Positions 23,108 to 32,193 of a DNA stretch of 64,000 nt are shown piece by piece. Below the pieces are notes generated by a model. That model was not told the origin of the DNA, searched no databases, and saw only the letters and a program-made list of their open reading frames with translations. How positions within the stretch are numbered: position 1 is the stretch's first letter; every line of letters begins with the position of its first letter. The position numbers and the translations under genes are program-made. Source of the stretch: an uncultured Fibrobacter sp. (GTDB taxonomy: Bacteria; Fibrobacterota; Fibrobacteria; Fibrobacterales; Fibrobacteraceae); NCBI GenBank assembly GCA_946408125.1, contig CAMJQW010000008.1, positions 1 through 64,000 of the forward strand. Direction: 5' to 3'.

Positions 23108-23944
23108 GTGGAACCGATTTTCGAATATACCGACTATAGAGAATGGCTTAGGGATGCGTTTGATGACTTCAAGAAACGCAAGTCCGTCATCTCGTGGCGC
23201 TATATGGCGATGAAGCTTGGGGCTGACCCGGGCAATCTGTTGCGTGTTTCCCAAGGTAAGATCCACCTCACTCTTTCGCTTGTGCAGCCCATGGCGGAAT
23301 TCTTCGAGCTGAGCGAGAAGGAAACTGCCTACTGGACCGAGCTCGTCTATTTCGGCCGTGCGAAGACCGATGCCGAAGCCTTGAACCACTATGAGAAGAT
23401 GCAGATGCTCAAGGGAATCCCCCTCAAGCGTCTCGCGAAGAAGGAATTGGAGTTCTACCGCCACTGGTACTGCAACGCAATTCGCTCGATTATCGGCATT
23501 TGCAAGTTCAAGGACGACTATGAGGGCCTTGCGGAGAGCTGTACGCCTGCAATTTCTGTCGAAGAGGCAAAAAATGCGGTGAAACTTTTGTATGATTTAA
23601 ACATGATTTCACGGGATCGGGATGGATTTTGGAAGGTTAACGACACCTTCGTGAGCACCGGCGGTAACTGGCGGTCTGAAGCTGTTCGTACTTTCCAGAA
23701 GGAAACGGTCCGTCTGGCGGGAGAATCCCTTGAAAGGCATGCTCCGCCCCTCCGCGACATCAGCACGGTGACCATGACGTTCAACATGGACGACATCGCC
23801 CTAATCCGCGAGAAGATCAAGGAATTCCGTAGCGAACTTTTGCGCATGTCCCAGGAAGGTACCGGCGACGATACCGTATTCCAGTTGAACGTGCAGCTGT
23901 TCCCGATAGGCTTTGCGAAGAAATTGCAGGGAGGCGCAAAATGA
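23108..23944 (+). CDS. TIGR02147-family regulator-like protein
   Basis: 278 residues. Matches the TIGR02147 pattern known mainly from Fibrobacter: an N-terminal IFEYTDYREWLRDAFDDFK, an HTH-like segment SWRYMAMKLGADPGNLLRVSQ (about 33-53), LSEKETAYWTELVYFGRAKT, and a long helical C-terminal half ending in a beta segment (FQLNVQLFPI). No signal peptide. Probably a cytoplasmic DNA-binding regulator, but no ligand is known. The start is GTG 23108 after AGAGGAAAC. It overlaps the following lipoprotein by 4 bases (ATGA), the same pairing seen at 60247-62346. Confidence 0.85.
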   Translation: MEPIFEYTDYREWLRDAFDDFKKRKSVISWRYMAMKLGADPGNLLRVSQGKIHLTLSLVQPMAEFFELSEKETAYWTELVYFGRAKTDAEALNHYEKMQMLKGIPLKRLAKKELEFYRHWYCNAIRSIIGICKFKDDYEGLAESCTPAISVEEAKNAVKLLYDLNMISRDRDGFWKVNDTFVSTGGNWRSEAVRTFQKETVRLAGESLERHAPPLRDISTVTMTFNMDDIALIREKIKEFRSELLRMSQEGTGDDTVFQLNVQLFPIGFAKKLQGGAK

Positions 23945-25641
23945 AAAAGATAGCGCTTCTCTTCTTATGGACTGTGTTCCTATGTTGCTGCTCGAACGTG
24001 ACAAGCGAGACCGCTGGCGGTCCGGGTAGCGAGACGACTAACGGCATTGTCGCGATGGTCAACGGAAGTCCGGCCTCGTATGCCGGTGTTGCCTTGCGTA
24101 AGGTCGACTATACGGTCAACAATCATGAACTCGAAAATGCGATGGTCCAGCCGGACATCTATGCGAACGAATCGGGTAGCTTTGCGGTGGACTGCGAGTC
24201 GAATGGTAAATATCGTTTGACGGTGGTGCATGGTGGAACCGCCTTCACGAAGGTTGTTTCTGGAAGCGAAGTGGATAATCTCGATACGATTGACCTCGAA
24301 CCTACGGGTTCCGTGATGGGCTCCGTGGATGTACCTGATGGTTCCGATTTCGTATGGGTTGGCGTGCTCGGGATGGACGTCATGGTCAAGACCGATTCTG
24401 CCGGACAGTTCGCCCTTCCGCAACTCCCGTCGACGGACTCTCTGGAAGTTTACTTTGTTCGTGATGGCGGACATTCTAAATTCACGACGGCTGCTGTAAA
24501 GCCTGTTGCATACCAGACTGAATTCCTGGACCTGACTTCTCCTGAACCTGTCGACGACTTGCAGCACATTGTCGCCTTGGTGGATGGCGAACCCGCTAAG
24601 TACGCCATGCTGGCTATGCGCCCGGTTGATTACCTCGTTGATTCTGCAGTTGCAGAAAATTCTGCAATCGTTGCCGATTACTATGCGAATAGTAAAGGTA
24701 CGTTCTCGTTTGAACTTCCGGATTCTGGATCGTTCCGTTTGACGATCGTTCATTCGGGATATGCGTTCACGAAGATCATGAAAGTCGAAGAGATTGCGAA
24801 GCTCGATACGGTGAAGTTGACAGCCATGTCCAATATGCAGAGCAAGGTCACTCTGAATACGCCTGCGAAGTTTGCGTGGGTCGGCGTGAAGGGCTTCGAT
24901 GTTCTCGTCAGGACGGATGGATCGGGTAAGTACTCCATGCCGCTTTTGCCGGCCGGTGATACGCTGGAATTGTATTTCAAGAGGGAAACTTTCGATAGCG
25001 TATATGTGACGGAAAAGATTGTGCTGGATTCCGGTTTGACGGAATTCTATTCCCCGGTCATGGTGCTTGCAGACTTTGAAGGGGATACGGTCCTCGGCGA
25101 TTGGTATTTCAGTGTAGACAAGCTGGGCTCCTCCATTACTTACGGCAAGCAGACTGCGTCCGGAAAGAGTTCCGATATGGGCTATCCGTCGCTGGGCGTG
25201 ACTGCTGCAAGTGCCAAGGATTCCGTGCACGGAGGCGTGTTCTACGGCAAGTACAATCTCATTGCCGATGACAATGCCTGGGCGCTTGTTGGAACGATGT
25301 TTGAATCGGATACATCATGGAACTTCTCCGAACTGGATTCTATCTCCTTCTGGGCGAAGGGCAAGGGCCAGATTCGTGTGGCTTTCGAGAGGTGGGATTC
25401 CTTCTCGGAAATGGCAGGCTCGGCAGAGAAGGCCGCTAGCGGATGGATGGACATGAGTTCGACGAAGTGGACCAGGTTCGTGATGAAGCCGAATGACCTG
25501 TGCTTCAATTCCATGGATGTTGCGAACTGCGCCTCGTCCTGGGAATCCATAAAGAAGCACGTCCACCAGATGCATATGTTCGTGAGGGGCGGATCCGAGA
25601 TCTATCTGGATGACGTCACCCTGTATGGAGCCCTGTTCTAA
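23941..25641 (+). CDS. lipoprotein with two repeated beta domains and a CBM11-like domain
   Basis: 566 residues. Lipobox FLCCC near residue 18. Two homologous segments of roughly 170 residues follow (about 32-200 and 203-375), each with a carboxypeptidase-regulatory-like strand set; compare GMDVMVKTDSAGQFALPQLP with GFDVLVRTDGSGKYSMPLLP. The C-terminal domain (about 378-566) starts VLADFEGDTVLGDWYF, contains DSISFWAKGKGQIRVAFE (466-483) and ends EIYLDDVTLYGALF, a layout like CBM11/CIA30 galactose-binding folds. Predicted as a surface glycan-binding lipoprotein. Translationally coupled to the TIGR02147 gene and followed by a terminator. Confidence 0.8.
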   Translation: MKKIALLFLWTVFLCCCSNVTSETAGGPGSETTNGIVAMVNGSPASYAGVALRKVDYTVNNHELENAMVQPDIYANESGSFAVDCESNGKYRLTVVHGGTAFTKVVSGSEVDNLDTIDLEPTGSVMGSVDVPDGSDFVWVGVLGMDVMVKTDSAGQFALPQLPSTDSLEVYFVRDGGHSKFTTAAVKPVAYQTEFLDLTSPEPVDDLQHIVALVDGEPAKYAMLAMRPVDYLVDSAVAENSAIVADYYANSKGTFSFELPDSGSFRLTIVHSGYAFTKIMKVEEIAKLDTVKLTAMSNMQSKVTLNTPAKFAWVGVKGFDVLVRTDGSGKYSMPLLPAGDTLELYFKRETFDSVYVTEKIVLDSGLTEFYSPVMVLADFEGDTVLGDWYFSVDKLGSSITYGKQTASGKSSDMGYPSLGVTAASAKDSVHGGVFYGKYNLIADDNAWALVGTMFESDTSWNFSELDSISFWAKGKGQIRVAFERWDSFSEMAGSAEKAASGWMDMSSTKWTRFVMKPNDLCFNSMDVANCASSWESIKKHVHQMHMFVRGGSEIYLDDVTLYGALF

Positions 25642-25685
25642 GACTATTCTTTTCGGCAACGGATAGTTCGTTGCTGTCGATGAGG

Positions 25686-25710
25686 AGCCGCCCGTTCAGG
25701 ACGGCTTTTT
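25686..25710 (+). terminator. rho-independent terminator
   Basis: GCCGCCC and GGACGGC (one mismatch) pair around GTTCA, extended by an outer A-T pair and followed by TTTTT. It lies 45 bases after the lipoprotein stop and before the ispA promoter. Confidence 0.7.
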
Positions 25711-25758
25711 ATATGGTTTTTCGTCTTTTTTGGTGTTGTTTTTAGAGCTCAATTTAAG

Positions 25759-25766
25759 TATCTTTG
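25759..25766 (+). promoter_or_regulatory. FCB-type promoter, -33 TTG and -7 TATCTTTG
   Basis: TATCTTTG is an exact TAnnTTTG match, with TTG 20 bases upstream (25736-25738). The box ends 7 bases before ATG 25774, so the mRNA would have almost no leader. It would drive the ispA-dxs-SpoU-pyrF run. Confidence 0.5.
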
Positions 25767-25773
25767 TGCTAAT

Positions 25774-26661
25774 ATGGAAACCCTTGAAAAAGAAGCGGCT
25801 GTTGCCCTCGATTACCTGTCCCGCATTTCGAAAGAGGCGGAGAAGAAATTTGAAGAATTTTTACCGCCCGTGAGCGATCGCCCCGAGCGTCTCCATGAAG
25901 CGATGCGTTATTCGATGTTTGCCGGAGGCAAGCGTTTGCGTCCTGCTCTTGTACGTGCGGCGTTCGACATGTTCGGCGGCAAGGGGACCTCCGTGGACTA
26001 TGCTATGAGCGCCCTCGAGATGCTCCATACGTTCTCGCTGATTCACGACGATCTTCCCTGTATTGATAATGACGATTTCAGGCGTGGAAAGCCGACGAGC
26101 CATAAGCAGTTTGGTGAGGCGACCGCCGTGATGGCGGGAGATGCCCTCTGCATCCTTGCGTTTGAACTCATGGGCAAGACGGGTAATGCGAAGGCGATTG
26201 AAGTCCTTGCGCATCTGCTTGGTACCTACGGTATGATCGGCGGCGAAATGATCGATATCGAATGCGAAGGCAAGCATGTGGATCTCGAAATTGTCGATTA
26301 TATTCACTACCATAAGACGGCGGCCCTTATCGAGGCTTCATTGGAAGTGGGCGCCCGCCTTGCGAATGCGGATGAGGCGGACATCAAGATTATTCGTGAT
26401 TATGGCCGCTCTATCGGTCTTGCTTTCCAGATTGTCGACGACATTCTGGATATCGTGTCCACTACCGAGGAATTGGGCAAGGATGCCGGCTCCGATATCG
26501 AAAAGGGCAAGGCGACCTATCCGTCCATCGTGGGTCTGGACAAGTCCAGGGAACGTGCCAGGGAACTTTACGAGGAATCCTTGCGTGCGCTGGAACAGCT
26601 CAAGTGCGACACGACCCTCCTGCGCTCCATAGCGGCATTCATCATTACCCGGGTTAAGTAA
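25774..26661 (+). CDS. ispA: polyprenyl (farnesyl/geranylgeranyl) diphosphate synthase
   Basis: 295 residues. Trans-prenyltransferase that condenses isopentenyl diphosphate onto allylic diphosphates. The first Asp-rich motif is DDLPCIDNDDFRRGKPT (about 91-107), the second DDILD (about 226-230), with GGKRLRPALV near residue 51 and FQIVDDILD. The short spacing of the first motif (DDxxxxD) and two residues upstream of it fit bacterial farnesyl diphosphate synthases. Its stop overlaps the dxs start (TAATG), linking both ends of early isoprenoid synthesis. Confidence 0.94.
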   Translation: METLEKEAAVALDYLSRISKEAEKKFEEFLPPVSDRPERLHEAMRYSMFAGGKRLRPALVRAAFDMFGGKGTSVDYAMSALEMLHTFSLIHDDLPCIDNDDFRRGKPTSHKQFGEATAVMAGDALCILAFELMGKTGNAKAIEVLAHLLGTYGMIGGEMIDIECEGKHVDLEIVDYIHYHKTAALIEASLEVGARLANADEADIKIIRDYGRSIGLAFQIVDDILDIVSTTEELGKDAGSDIEKGKATYPSIVGLDKSRERARELYEESLRALEQLKCDTTLLRSIAAFIITRVK

Positions 26662-28529
26662 TGGAACTTAAAGACGTAAAGTCTCCACAGGATATCAAGC
26701 ACTGTTCCATCCAGGAACTGAACAGCCTCGCTTCGCAGGTGCGTTCGACCATTATCGGTCAGGTCGCAAAGCATGGCGGGCACTTGGCGTCCAGCCTCGG
26801 GGTGGTCGAGCTTACGCTTGCTCTCCATTATGTGTACAACGCTCCCGAAGACAAGATCGTGTGGGACGTTGGTCACCAGGCTTATGTGCACAAGCTCCTG
26901 ACGGGCCGTTACGATAGGTTCGAGACGCTTCGCCAGCAGGGAGGTCTTTCGGGATTTTTGAAGCGTAACGAGAGCGAGTATGACTGCTTTGGCGCGGGCC
27001 ATGCGACCACGTCCATCTCTGCAGCTCTCGGCTTTGCCGTCGCCCGCAACCACTTTAACCGCAAGAACAACGTGGTGGCCGTCATTGGTGACGGTTCCAT
27101 GACTGGCGGTATGGCTTTTGAGGCCCTGAACAATGTGGGCATCTCGAAGCAGAACATGACCATCATCCTGAACGACAACAGGATGAGTATCGCCCCGAAT
27201 GTGGGTGGGTTCAGCAAGTACCTGAACCGCGTGATTTCGGACCCGGTCTACAACAAGATGCGTTCTGACCTGGACCGCCTGATGAAGCGCCTGCCGGGTG
27301 TGCTCGGAAGCCGCTTCCGTGACCTGTTCCTGCAGGTGGAGACTGCTGCGAAGAATGCGGTGAAGCCTGGCGCCTTCTTCGAAGATATGGGCGTCCGCTA
27401 CTTCGGGCCCATCGACGGCCACGACATCAACGAGCTTATCATGATTCTCGAGCGCGTGAAGTCGCAGCCCGGTCCGTGCATCGTGCACGTGCTTACCGAG
27501 AAGGGCCGCGGTCTCGATGCCGCCGAGAAGAACCCGACCAAGTTCCACGGGTGCGGACCTTTCGATCCGGAAAGCGGTCTCCCGCTTGCCCCGGGCAAGC
27601 CGAACCCCTCCCTTACGAGCGTATTCGGCAAGACTTTGCTCGAACTTGCGAAGAAGGACAACCGCATCATGGGTATCACGGCCGCCATGCCTACGGGCTG
27701 CGGTCTGGATATCGTGGCGAAGGAACTGCCCGACCGCGTTATCGACGTGGGCATTGCGGAAGAGCATGCCGTGACGTTTGCGGCTGGCCTTGCCTGCGAT
27801 GGCGTGGTTCCGGTGGTCGCCATCTATTCAAGCTTTATGCAGCGCGCTTACGACCAGATTATGCACGATGTGGCTTTACAGAATCTGCATGTCGTGTTTG
27901 TCCTGGATCGCGCTGGTTTGGTGGGAGCGGACGGCCCGACGCACCATGGTGCTTTCGACCTGTCCTTCTTGCGCACGGTTCCGGGGATGACCGTCTTGGC
28001 GCCCAGTAACGAGAATGAACTTAGGGATATGATTGCTGCCTCCATCGATATGGAAGGCCCTGTCGCTATCCGCTATCCCCGCGGGACGGCCCTTGCAGAA
28101 GAGCTGCTCCCTCCTGCCGGCACGTTCGACGCCAAGTGTCCGAAGGTCATCGAGCAGGGAAAGGACATCCTGCTCCTCGGAGCGGGATTTATGACAAACG
28201 AGCTGAAGAAGACTGCCGAGATCCTGAAGGGGAAGGGTTACAACCCGACTCTCGTGGATGCACGCATCATCAAGCCGCTGGACGCGGAATGCTACCGCAG
28301 CCTCTTCGAAAACCACAAGGTCATTGTCACGCTGGAAGACAATACCCGTATCGGCGGTTATGGTTCTGCCGTTATGGAATTGATGGCCGACCTGGGCTTT
28401 ACGGACAAGAAGTTAATCCGTTTTGGCCTCCCGGATCATTTTGTGGAACAGGGCAATATTCCGGACCTGTACAAACTCTTGAAAATTGACGGAGAATCCG
28501 TCGCAGAACAGTTGATGGAAAGATTATGA
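26661..28529 (+). CDS. dxs: 1-deoxy-D-xylulose-5-phosphate synthase
   Basis: 622 residues, normal length. Thiamine-diphosphate enzyme that condenses pyruvate and glyceraldehyde 3-phosphate, the entry to the MEP pathway. Visible motifs: GHQAYVHKLLTGR, the ThDP fold GDGSMTGGMAFEALNN with downstream ILNDNRMSIAPNVGG, FGPIDGHD, PGPCIVHVLTEKGRG, EEHAVTFAAGLACDG, FVLDRAGLVGADGPTHHG and AIRYPRG. It overlaps ispA by 1 base and the methyltransferase by 4 bases. Confidence 0.97.
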   Translation: MELKDVKSPQDIKHCSIQELNSLASQVRSTIIGQVAKHGGHLASSLGVVELTLALHYVYNAPEDKIVWDVGHQAYVHKLLTGRYDRFETLRQQGGLSGFLKRNESEYDCFGAGHATTSISAALGFAVARNHFNRKNNVVAVIGDGSMTGGMAFEALNNVGISKQNMTIILNDNRMSIAPNVGGFSKYLNRVISDPVYNKMRSDLDRLMKRLPGVLGSRFRDLFLQVETAAKNAVKPGAFFEDMGVRYFGPIDGHDINELIMILERVKSQPGPCIVHVLTEKGRGLDAAEKNPTKFHGCGPFDPESGLPLAPGKPNPSLTSVFGKTLLELAKKDNRIMGITAAMPTGCGLDIVAKELPDRVIDVGIAEEHAVTFAAGLACDGVVPVVAIYSSFMQRAYDQIMHDVALQNLHVVFVLDRAGLVGADGPTHHGAFDLSFLRTVPGMTVLAPSNENELRDMIAASIDMEGPVAIRYPRGTALAEELLPPAGTFDAKCPKVIEQGKDILLLGAGFMTNELKKTAEILKGKGYNPTLVDARIIKPLDAECYRSLFENHKVIVTLEDNTRIGGYGSAVMELMADLGFTDKKLIRFGLPDHFVEQGNIPDLYKLLKIDGESVAEQLMERL

Positions 28530-29731
28530 GCGAAGAAAAGAAGCGCACCGTGAGAATGACTCTGGACCGCAAGTTCGGAGTCAGCGAAAAGAGAGATGAA
28601 CGGCGTCCTCGTCGTGACGAAGGGAGCCGCGAAGAGGCCCCTGCGGGAGATCGCCCGTTCCGTGGCGAACGCCCCCGTGGTGTCAGGGGACTCCGTGAAG
28701 ACGGTAGTCGTCGCGAAGGCCGTTTCGATAGGGAACGCCGTCCGCGCCGCTTTGGTGATAAGCCCTTCGGTGGGCGCGGTAGCCGCTTTGGCCGCCGCGA
28801 CGGGGATTTCTCGACACGCAGGCCCCTCGATGGGCACGTTCCGGTATACCGCCAGCGTCCTGAACGCAAGGCGGAACTCGTTGACGAGAATATCGACGAG
28901 GCCACGCTGGAAGCACGTTCGGTTCAGGCTGAACAGAATGCCGATTCCGCTTCCAATCCGCCTTGGTTCCGCAAGCTCCTCGCGCTCACCACGGAAAAGG
29001 GCCGCGAACGCGAAGGCAAGTTCCTCGGTGAAGGCGCCCATGTTGTAGAGGAACTCGTTTCCAAGCACCGCGAAATCGTTATCGCAATCTATGCGGTCGA
29101 GGGCTTCGAGAACGAAGAACTTGTCGAAAAGATCAATGAAGCCAACATTACGCTCCACACGCTTTCGCCCGAGCAGATGAAGCAGCTTTCCTCGACGGTC
29201 ACTCCGCAGGGAATCATTGCTTTCTGCCGTATTGCAAATACCAAGCCCGTGTACGAATCTAGCCGCAGCGTGCTGACGCTCGTTGACGCCGTGCAGGATC
29301 CGGGCAACCTCGGTACGCTTTTCCGCACGAGCCTCGGTTTCGGATCTGATGGTATGGTGCTTGGCCGCGGCACGGTGAGCCCGTTCAATCCGAAGGTGGT
29401 TCGCGGTTCTTCGGGTACGTTCCTGCGCGTTCCTTTCGAGTTCGACATCGACTTGATCGACCATATCAACTTCCTGCGCAGCAAGGGCTATACCATCATC
29501 GCGACGGACCTGCATGCCCGCCAGGCTCTCAAGGACATTCCGAAGCACAAGCTCCGCAAGATGGCCTTCCTTGTGGGTAACGAAGGCGCCGGTACCAACC
29601 AGTACCTGATCGAGCTTGCCGACGAGACGGTGAAGATTCCGATGAGCAGCGAACTTGAATCGCTGAACGTCTCCGTGGCGCACGGTATCCTCAGTTACGA
29701 GGCCGCCCAGATTCAGGAGGACCTGAAGTAA
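28526..29731 (+). CDS. SpoU/TrmH-family RNA 2'-O-methyltransferase with Arg-rich N-terminal extension
   Basis: 401 residues. The first 105 or so are an Arg/Gly/Glu/Asp-rich disordered extension (RRPRR, RGERPRG, GGRGSRFGRRDG). A substrate-binding L30e-like domain follows (about 145-240) and then the knotted SPOUT domain with motif 1 VQDPGNLGTLFRT, motif 2 LVGNEGAGTN and motif 3 IPMSSELESLNVSVA. It should methylate a ribose in rRNA or tRNA using SAM; the target is not deducible. It is cotranslated with dxs and pyrF through 4- and 1-base overlaps. Confidence 0.92.
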   Translation: MSEEKKRTVRMTLDRKFGVSEKRDERRPRRDEGSREEAPAGDRPFRGERPRGVRGLREDGSRREGRFDRERRPRRFGDKPFGGRGSRFGRRDGDFSTRRPLDGHVPVYRQRPERKAELVDENIDEATLEARSVQAEQNADSASNPPWFRKLLALTTEKGREREGKFLGEGAHVVEELVSKHREIVIAIYAVEGFENEELVEKINEANITLHTLSPEQMKQLSSTVTPQGIIAFCRIANTKPVYESSRSVLTLVDAVQDPGNLGTLFRTSLGFGSDGMVLGRGTVSPFNPKVVRGSSGTFLRVPFEFDIDLIDHINFLRSKGYTIIATDLHARQALKDIPKHKLRKMAFLVGNEGAGTNQYLIELADETVKIPMSSELESLNVSVAHGILSYEAAQIQEDLK

Positions 29732-30618
29732 TGGCGAACTTCCACGAACGTCTTGAACAGAGGATTGCCAAGTGCGGCAACCCGGTATGCCTCGGCATGG
29801 ATCCGGTCTTGAAACTCATTCCGTTCGAAGGCAGCGCCGAAGAAAAGATCAAGCGCTTCTACCTCGACATTCTGGAATGTGCGCTCAAGCGTAACGTGAC
29901 GCCCGCCGTGGTAAAGCCGAACAGCGCCTACTACGAATGCGTGAGCGTGCAGGCGATGCTTGTGCTGCAGGAACTGATTGAAGCCTATCGCAGTGCTGGC
30001 ATTCCGGTAATTCTTGACGCCAAGCGTGGAGACATCGGCAAGTCGAGCGCCGCCTATGCGACGGCCGCCTACGACGTGTACAAGGCCGATGCCGTGACGG
30101 TCAGCCCGTGGATGGGCACCGATTCCGTCGGTCCGTTCATCCGTGAAAATTCCGAGAATGGCGCTTACGTGCTGCTCCGCACGAGCAACAAGGGTGCGCA
30201 CGATTTCCAGGACATGCCCGTTGTCTGCGGTGATGACCCGCGTGACATCGCGAGCGCCTTCTACTCCGTTGCCGATAAGATTTTTGAATGGGATGGTAAC
30301 CACGGTTACCTGGGTGCTGTCGTCGGTGCGACGCATCCCGAAGAACTCGAACAGATTACCGCTTACACGGTGGCGAAGAAGCACGAGATTCCGTTCTTGA
30401 TTCCTGGCGTTTCCATTCCGGGCGTGCCCGGTGGCCAGGGTGGCGATGCGAAGACGGTCCTTACTGCGATTGCGAACGGTGGCGGCAAGCGCAAGTTCCA
30501 CGTGCTCAATAGCAGCAGCGGTTTGAATTTCGCATGGCAGCGCAACAACACGCCGGCAAACTTCGCGAATGACTGCATCGACGCGCTGGAGAAACTGGCC
30601 GAGGCCTGCGCCATATAA
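29731..30618 (+). CDS. pyrF: orotidine 5'-phosphate decarboxylase (type 2)
   Basis: 295 residues, the length of the PyrF2 subfamily. Decarboxylates OMP to UMP, the last step of de novo pyrimidine synthesis. Motifs: CLGMDPVLKLIP, VKPNSAYYECVSV, the active-site VILDAKRGDIGKSSAAYA with catalytic Lys/Asp pair, VSPWMGTDSVGPF, and the phosphate-binding GVPGGQGGD loop. The start overlaps the methyltransferase stop (TAATG). Confidence 0.96.
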   Translation: MANFHERLEQRIAKCGNPVCLGMDPVLKLIPFEGSAEEKIKRFYLDILECALKRNVTPAVVKPNSAYYECVSVQAMLVLQELIEAYRSAGIPVILDAKRGDIGKSSAAYATAAYDVYKADAVTVSPWMGTDSVGPFIRENSENGAYVLLRTSNKGAHDFQDMPVVCGDDPRDIASAFYSVADKIFEWDGNHGYLGAVVGATHPEELEQITAYTVAKKHEIPFLIPGVSIPGVPGGQGGDAKTVLTAIANGGGKRKFHVLNSSSGLNFAWQRNNTPANFANDCIDALEKLAEACAI

Positions 30619-30624
30619 GTATTT

Positions 30625-31422
30625 ATGCGGTTCCTTGTTTCCATAGCCCTTGCGGTGGCGCTCATTGCGGTGGCCTTCAATTTTGCGAAGCCCCTGCCCA
30701 ATACGCTCACTGACGATTCCTTCTTGCCGAAGGCCTCTTCGGTGAAGTTCATCGCTGCAGGGAACAACGCCGCAGTTGCGGGACTCTTTTGGATCAAGGG
30801 GCTTACGTCTCTTGGCGAGAGCTACCTGACGGGCAAGGAATACAACTACCTGAGCCACGTGGCAAACCTTTCCACGGAACTCGATAGCCTGTTCTTTACG
30901 CCGTACTATTTTGTCGGCAGCATTACTCCGACGGATACACGTGATACGACAGACTTTGCGGTTATGCGCCGCGCGCTCAAGAATTTTCCGGATGAGTGGA
31001 GGCTGGCTGTCGGTTATGCCCTGCGTCTCTCGAACGGGCCTTACCCGAACAAGAAGGAAGCCGCCGACGTGATGCGTCCTTACTTCGATAGTCCCGATTC
31101 CACGATTCCCGAGCATATCCGCCTGATGTACCGCAGCTTTGAACTTGATGCGGAACAGACGGAAACGGCTCTCGAGATGGTTCTGAACGATGTGATGCAA
31201 CCGCGCTTCAAGAAGTTCCGCAAGAGTTTCTACAACAAGACTTTCCGCGTGCTTGGCTACAGGGGCGTGGGAGTGACTGAAGGTCGCGACTCGACCAAGT
31301 ATAACGAAGTCAAGAAGACGATCGATGCATTCTCCGAAGGCAAGATTCCTGCGCCGTATGCCTTCCACCACCTGCTTGCTTTGAAGAAGGTGGAAACCCC
31401 GAAAGTCGAAGAACCTAACTAA
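30625..31422 (+). CDS. uncharacterised membrane-anchored helical protein
   Basis: 265 residues. One N-terminal hydrophobic segment (FLVSIALAVALIAVAF, about 3-18) and then helices without recognised motifs; FFTPYYFVGSITPTDTRDT and FPDEWRLAVGYALRLSNG look TPR-like. Six bases after pyrF, so last gene of the ispA run. It ends immediately beside the convergent gene at 31423, with no spare base between the two stop codons. Function unknown. Confidence 0.7.
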   Translation: MRFLVSIALAVALIAVAFNFAKPLPNTLTDDSFLPKASSVKFIAAGNNAAVAGLFWIKGLTSLGESYLTGKEYNYLSHVANLSTELDSLFFTPYYFVGSITPTDTRDTTDFAVMRRALKNFPDEWRLAVGYALRLSNGPYPNKKEAADVMRPYFDSPDSTIPEHIRLMYRSFELDAEQTETALEMVLNDVMQPRFKKFRKSFYNKTFRVLGYRGVGVTEGRDSTKYNEVKKTIDAFSEGKIPAPYAFHHLLALKKVETPKVEEPN

Positions 31423-32193
31423 TTATTCCGCGCAACGCTTGGAGTTGTTCGGGAGTCCCATCAGTTCGAATGCGTTCTTGCAGCGGAGCTTCAGGTCTTC
31501 CGCTTCTTCGGCCTTGGTGGTCTTGAGCTTCGAACGCTTGTAGAGGATCGTCGCCGTCATGTACGGCTTGTTCCCTTCGATGGATTTCGCTTCGGCTATG
31601 CGGTAGAGGGAATCGGCCTCGCCGCTGTTGCCTTCCAGGTCAGCCATCATGGCCGCGGTAAAGGCGTAGAAGCCGCCTTTCTTGTTGCTCTTCTTTCCTG
31701 CCATCTTGAGGGCTTCTGCCGCATCGTCGCTTCGGTGCGATCCGGCATAGCTGATGGCGCATTCCGCATAGAACGCCGCGGCGGTGGCCTTGTCCGCTTT
31801 CTTGAGGGCGTCCTCGTCCACCTTCCCGCAAAGCTTGGCTCCGTCGCCGTAGTTCTCGCGTGCATTCGCGAGCGCGATCTTTGCGCGAAGCAGGTTAGTT
31901 CCGGTCGTGTTGTCGAGGGCTTCCGGACGGACAATCGATATCAGGGAATCGGCAAAATCCAAGTCGAGGCTCTGCGTACGGATTTGCGCCATGGCGAGCA
32001 GGACGCGTCCTTCGGAAAGCAGGTCGGCTTCCTTGCGGCTAGCAAGGAGCGCTCGTTCGAGCTGGTAATAGGCCTTGGCGTATTTCCCCGCATTTATGGA
32101 GCGCTGGGCGCGGGCGGCAATGGTCCCGGATTCGGAAGCGTTCGATGCCGCGGTAAGCGCAAGCAAGGCGATGATGGCGAACTTCCTTACCAT
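31423..32193 (-). CDS. exported TPR-like helical protein
   Basis: 256 residues with a Sec signal peptide (KFAIIALLALTAASNASES). The mature chain is a string of helix pairs, such as QRSINAGKYAKAYYQLERALLASR and AEAKSIEGNKPYMTATILYKR, like TPR solenoids. Its start overlaps the MlaD-like gene by 7 bases, so it is probably made together with it and may be a periplasmic partner of that lipid-transport component; that is inference. Confidence 0.7.
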   Translation of the reverse strand: MVRKFAIIALLALTAASNASESGTIAARAQRSINAGKYAKAYYQLERALLASRKEADLLSEGRVLLAMAQIRTQSLDLDFADSLISIVRPEALDNTTGTNLLRAKIALANARENYGDGAKLCGKVDEDALKKADKATAAAFYAECAISYAGSHRSDDAAEALKMAGKKSNKKGGFYAFTAAMMADLEGNSGEADSLYRIAEAKSIEGNKPYMTATILYKRSKLKTTKAEEAEDLKLRCKNAFELMGLPNNSKRCAE

